Positions 21,989 to 22,001 of a stretch of DNA of 22,001 nucleotides are shown piece after piece; positions within the stretch are counted from its first letter, which is position 1; every line of letters begins with the position of its first letter. The notes under the pieces were generated by a model. The model made no database searches, was not told where the DNA came from, and was given only the letters and a program-made list of their open reading frames with translations. The stretch is from contig CAMWMM010000021.1 of NCBI GenBank assembly GCA_947175285.1, positions 1 through 22,001 on the forward strand. The letters are read 5' to 3'. The DNA comes from an uncultured Lachnospiraceae bacterium (GTDB taxonomy: Bacteria; Bacillota_A; Clostridia; Lachnospirales; Lachnospiraceae). The translations under genes and the position numbers were made by a program.

Positions 21989-22001
21989 TAACTTTTCCTC
22001 A

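Overview
The window reads as chromosomal DNA of a low-GC Gram-positive anaerobe, most likely a Clostridia/Lachnospiraceae gut bacterium. This rests on AT-rich sequence, AGGAGG-type ribosome sites, Firmicutes-style regulators (BlaI, PadR, XRE), an xpt-pbuX purine operon and TTGACA/TATAAT promoters; the species cannot be read from it. Almost everything is on the minus strand; only the BlaI/M56 pair at 15.2-17.2 kb is on the plus strand. I see no tRNA, rRNA, CRISPR array, transposase or integrase.

Layout. 1-360: 5' part of a BlaI/MecI-type repressor running off the left edge, with a double operator. 554-2042: GNAT acetyltransferase, P-loop kinase-like protein and a Spx/ArsC-family protein. 2134-2289: a promoter-terminator pair that could make a small RNA. 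2297-11921: the centrepiece, an apparently intact type II Wadjet (JetABCD) anti-plasmid/anti-phage system (DUF2397, DUF2398, SMC-like ATPase, DUF2399 TOPRIM nuclease), preceded by a PIN-like nuclease gene and followed by a DUF3825 gene. 12106-15053: xanthine phosphoribosyltransferase, NCS2 purine permease and a lipoprotein. 15265-17176: BlaI repressor and BlaR1-like M56 metalloprotease, divergent from xpt. 17268-18997: PadR-led operon with a HAAS-DUF3887 membrane protein, a small membrane protein and a SdpI-like protein. 19174-20589: DUF1016 PD-(D/E)XK nuclease and a small partner. 20755-21376: XRE regulator with a four-TM membrane protein. 21527-21988: second GNAT acetyltransferase.

How the parts work together. 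The Wadjet genes should form one SMC-like complex: JetC motor, JetA kleisin-like, JetB KITE-like and JetD nuclease. It is expected to recognise and cleave small circular DNA. The PIN and DUF3825 genes bracket it on the same strand and are candidate accessories. The two BlaI-type genes, about 15 kb apart, share an unusual promoter in which the -10 (TAGTCT) is itself an operator half-site, suggesting one shared or cross-talking regulon. The xpt-pbuX pair salvages xanthine but shows no purine riboswitch. The PadR operon looks like a self-regulated envelope-stress or immunity module.
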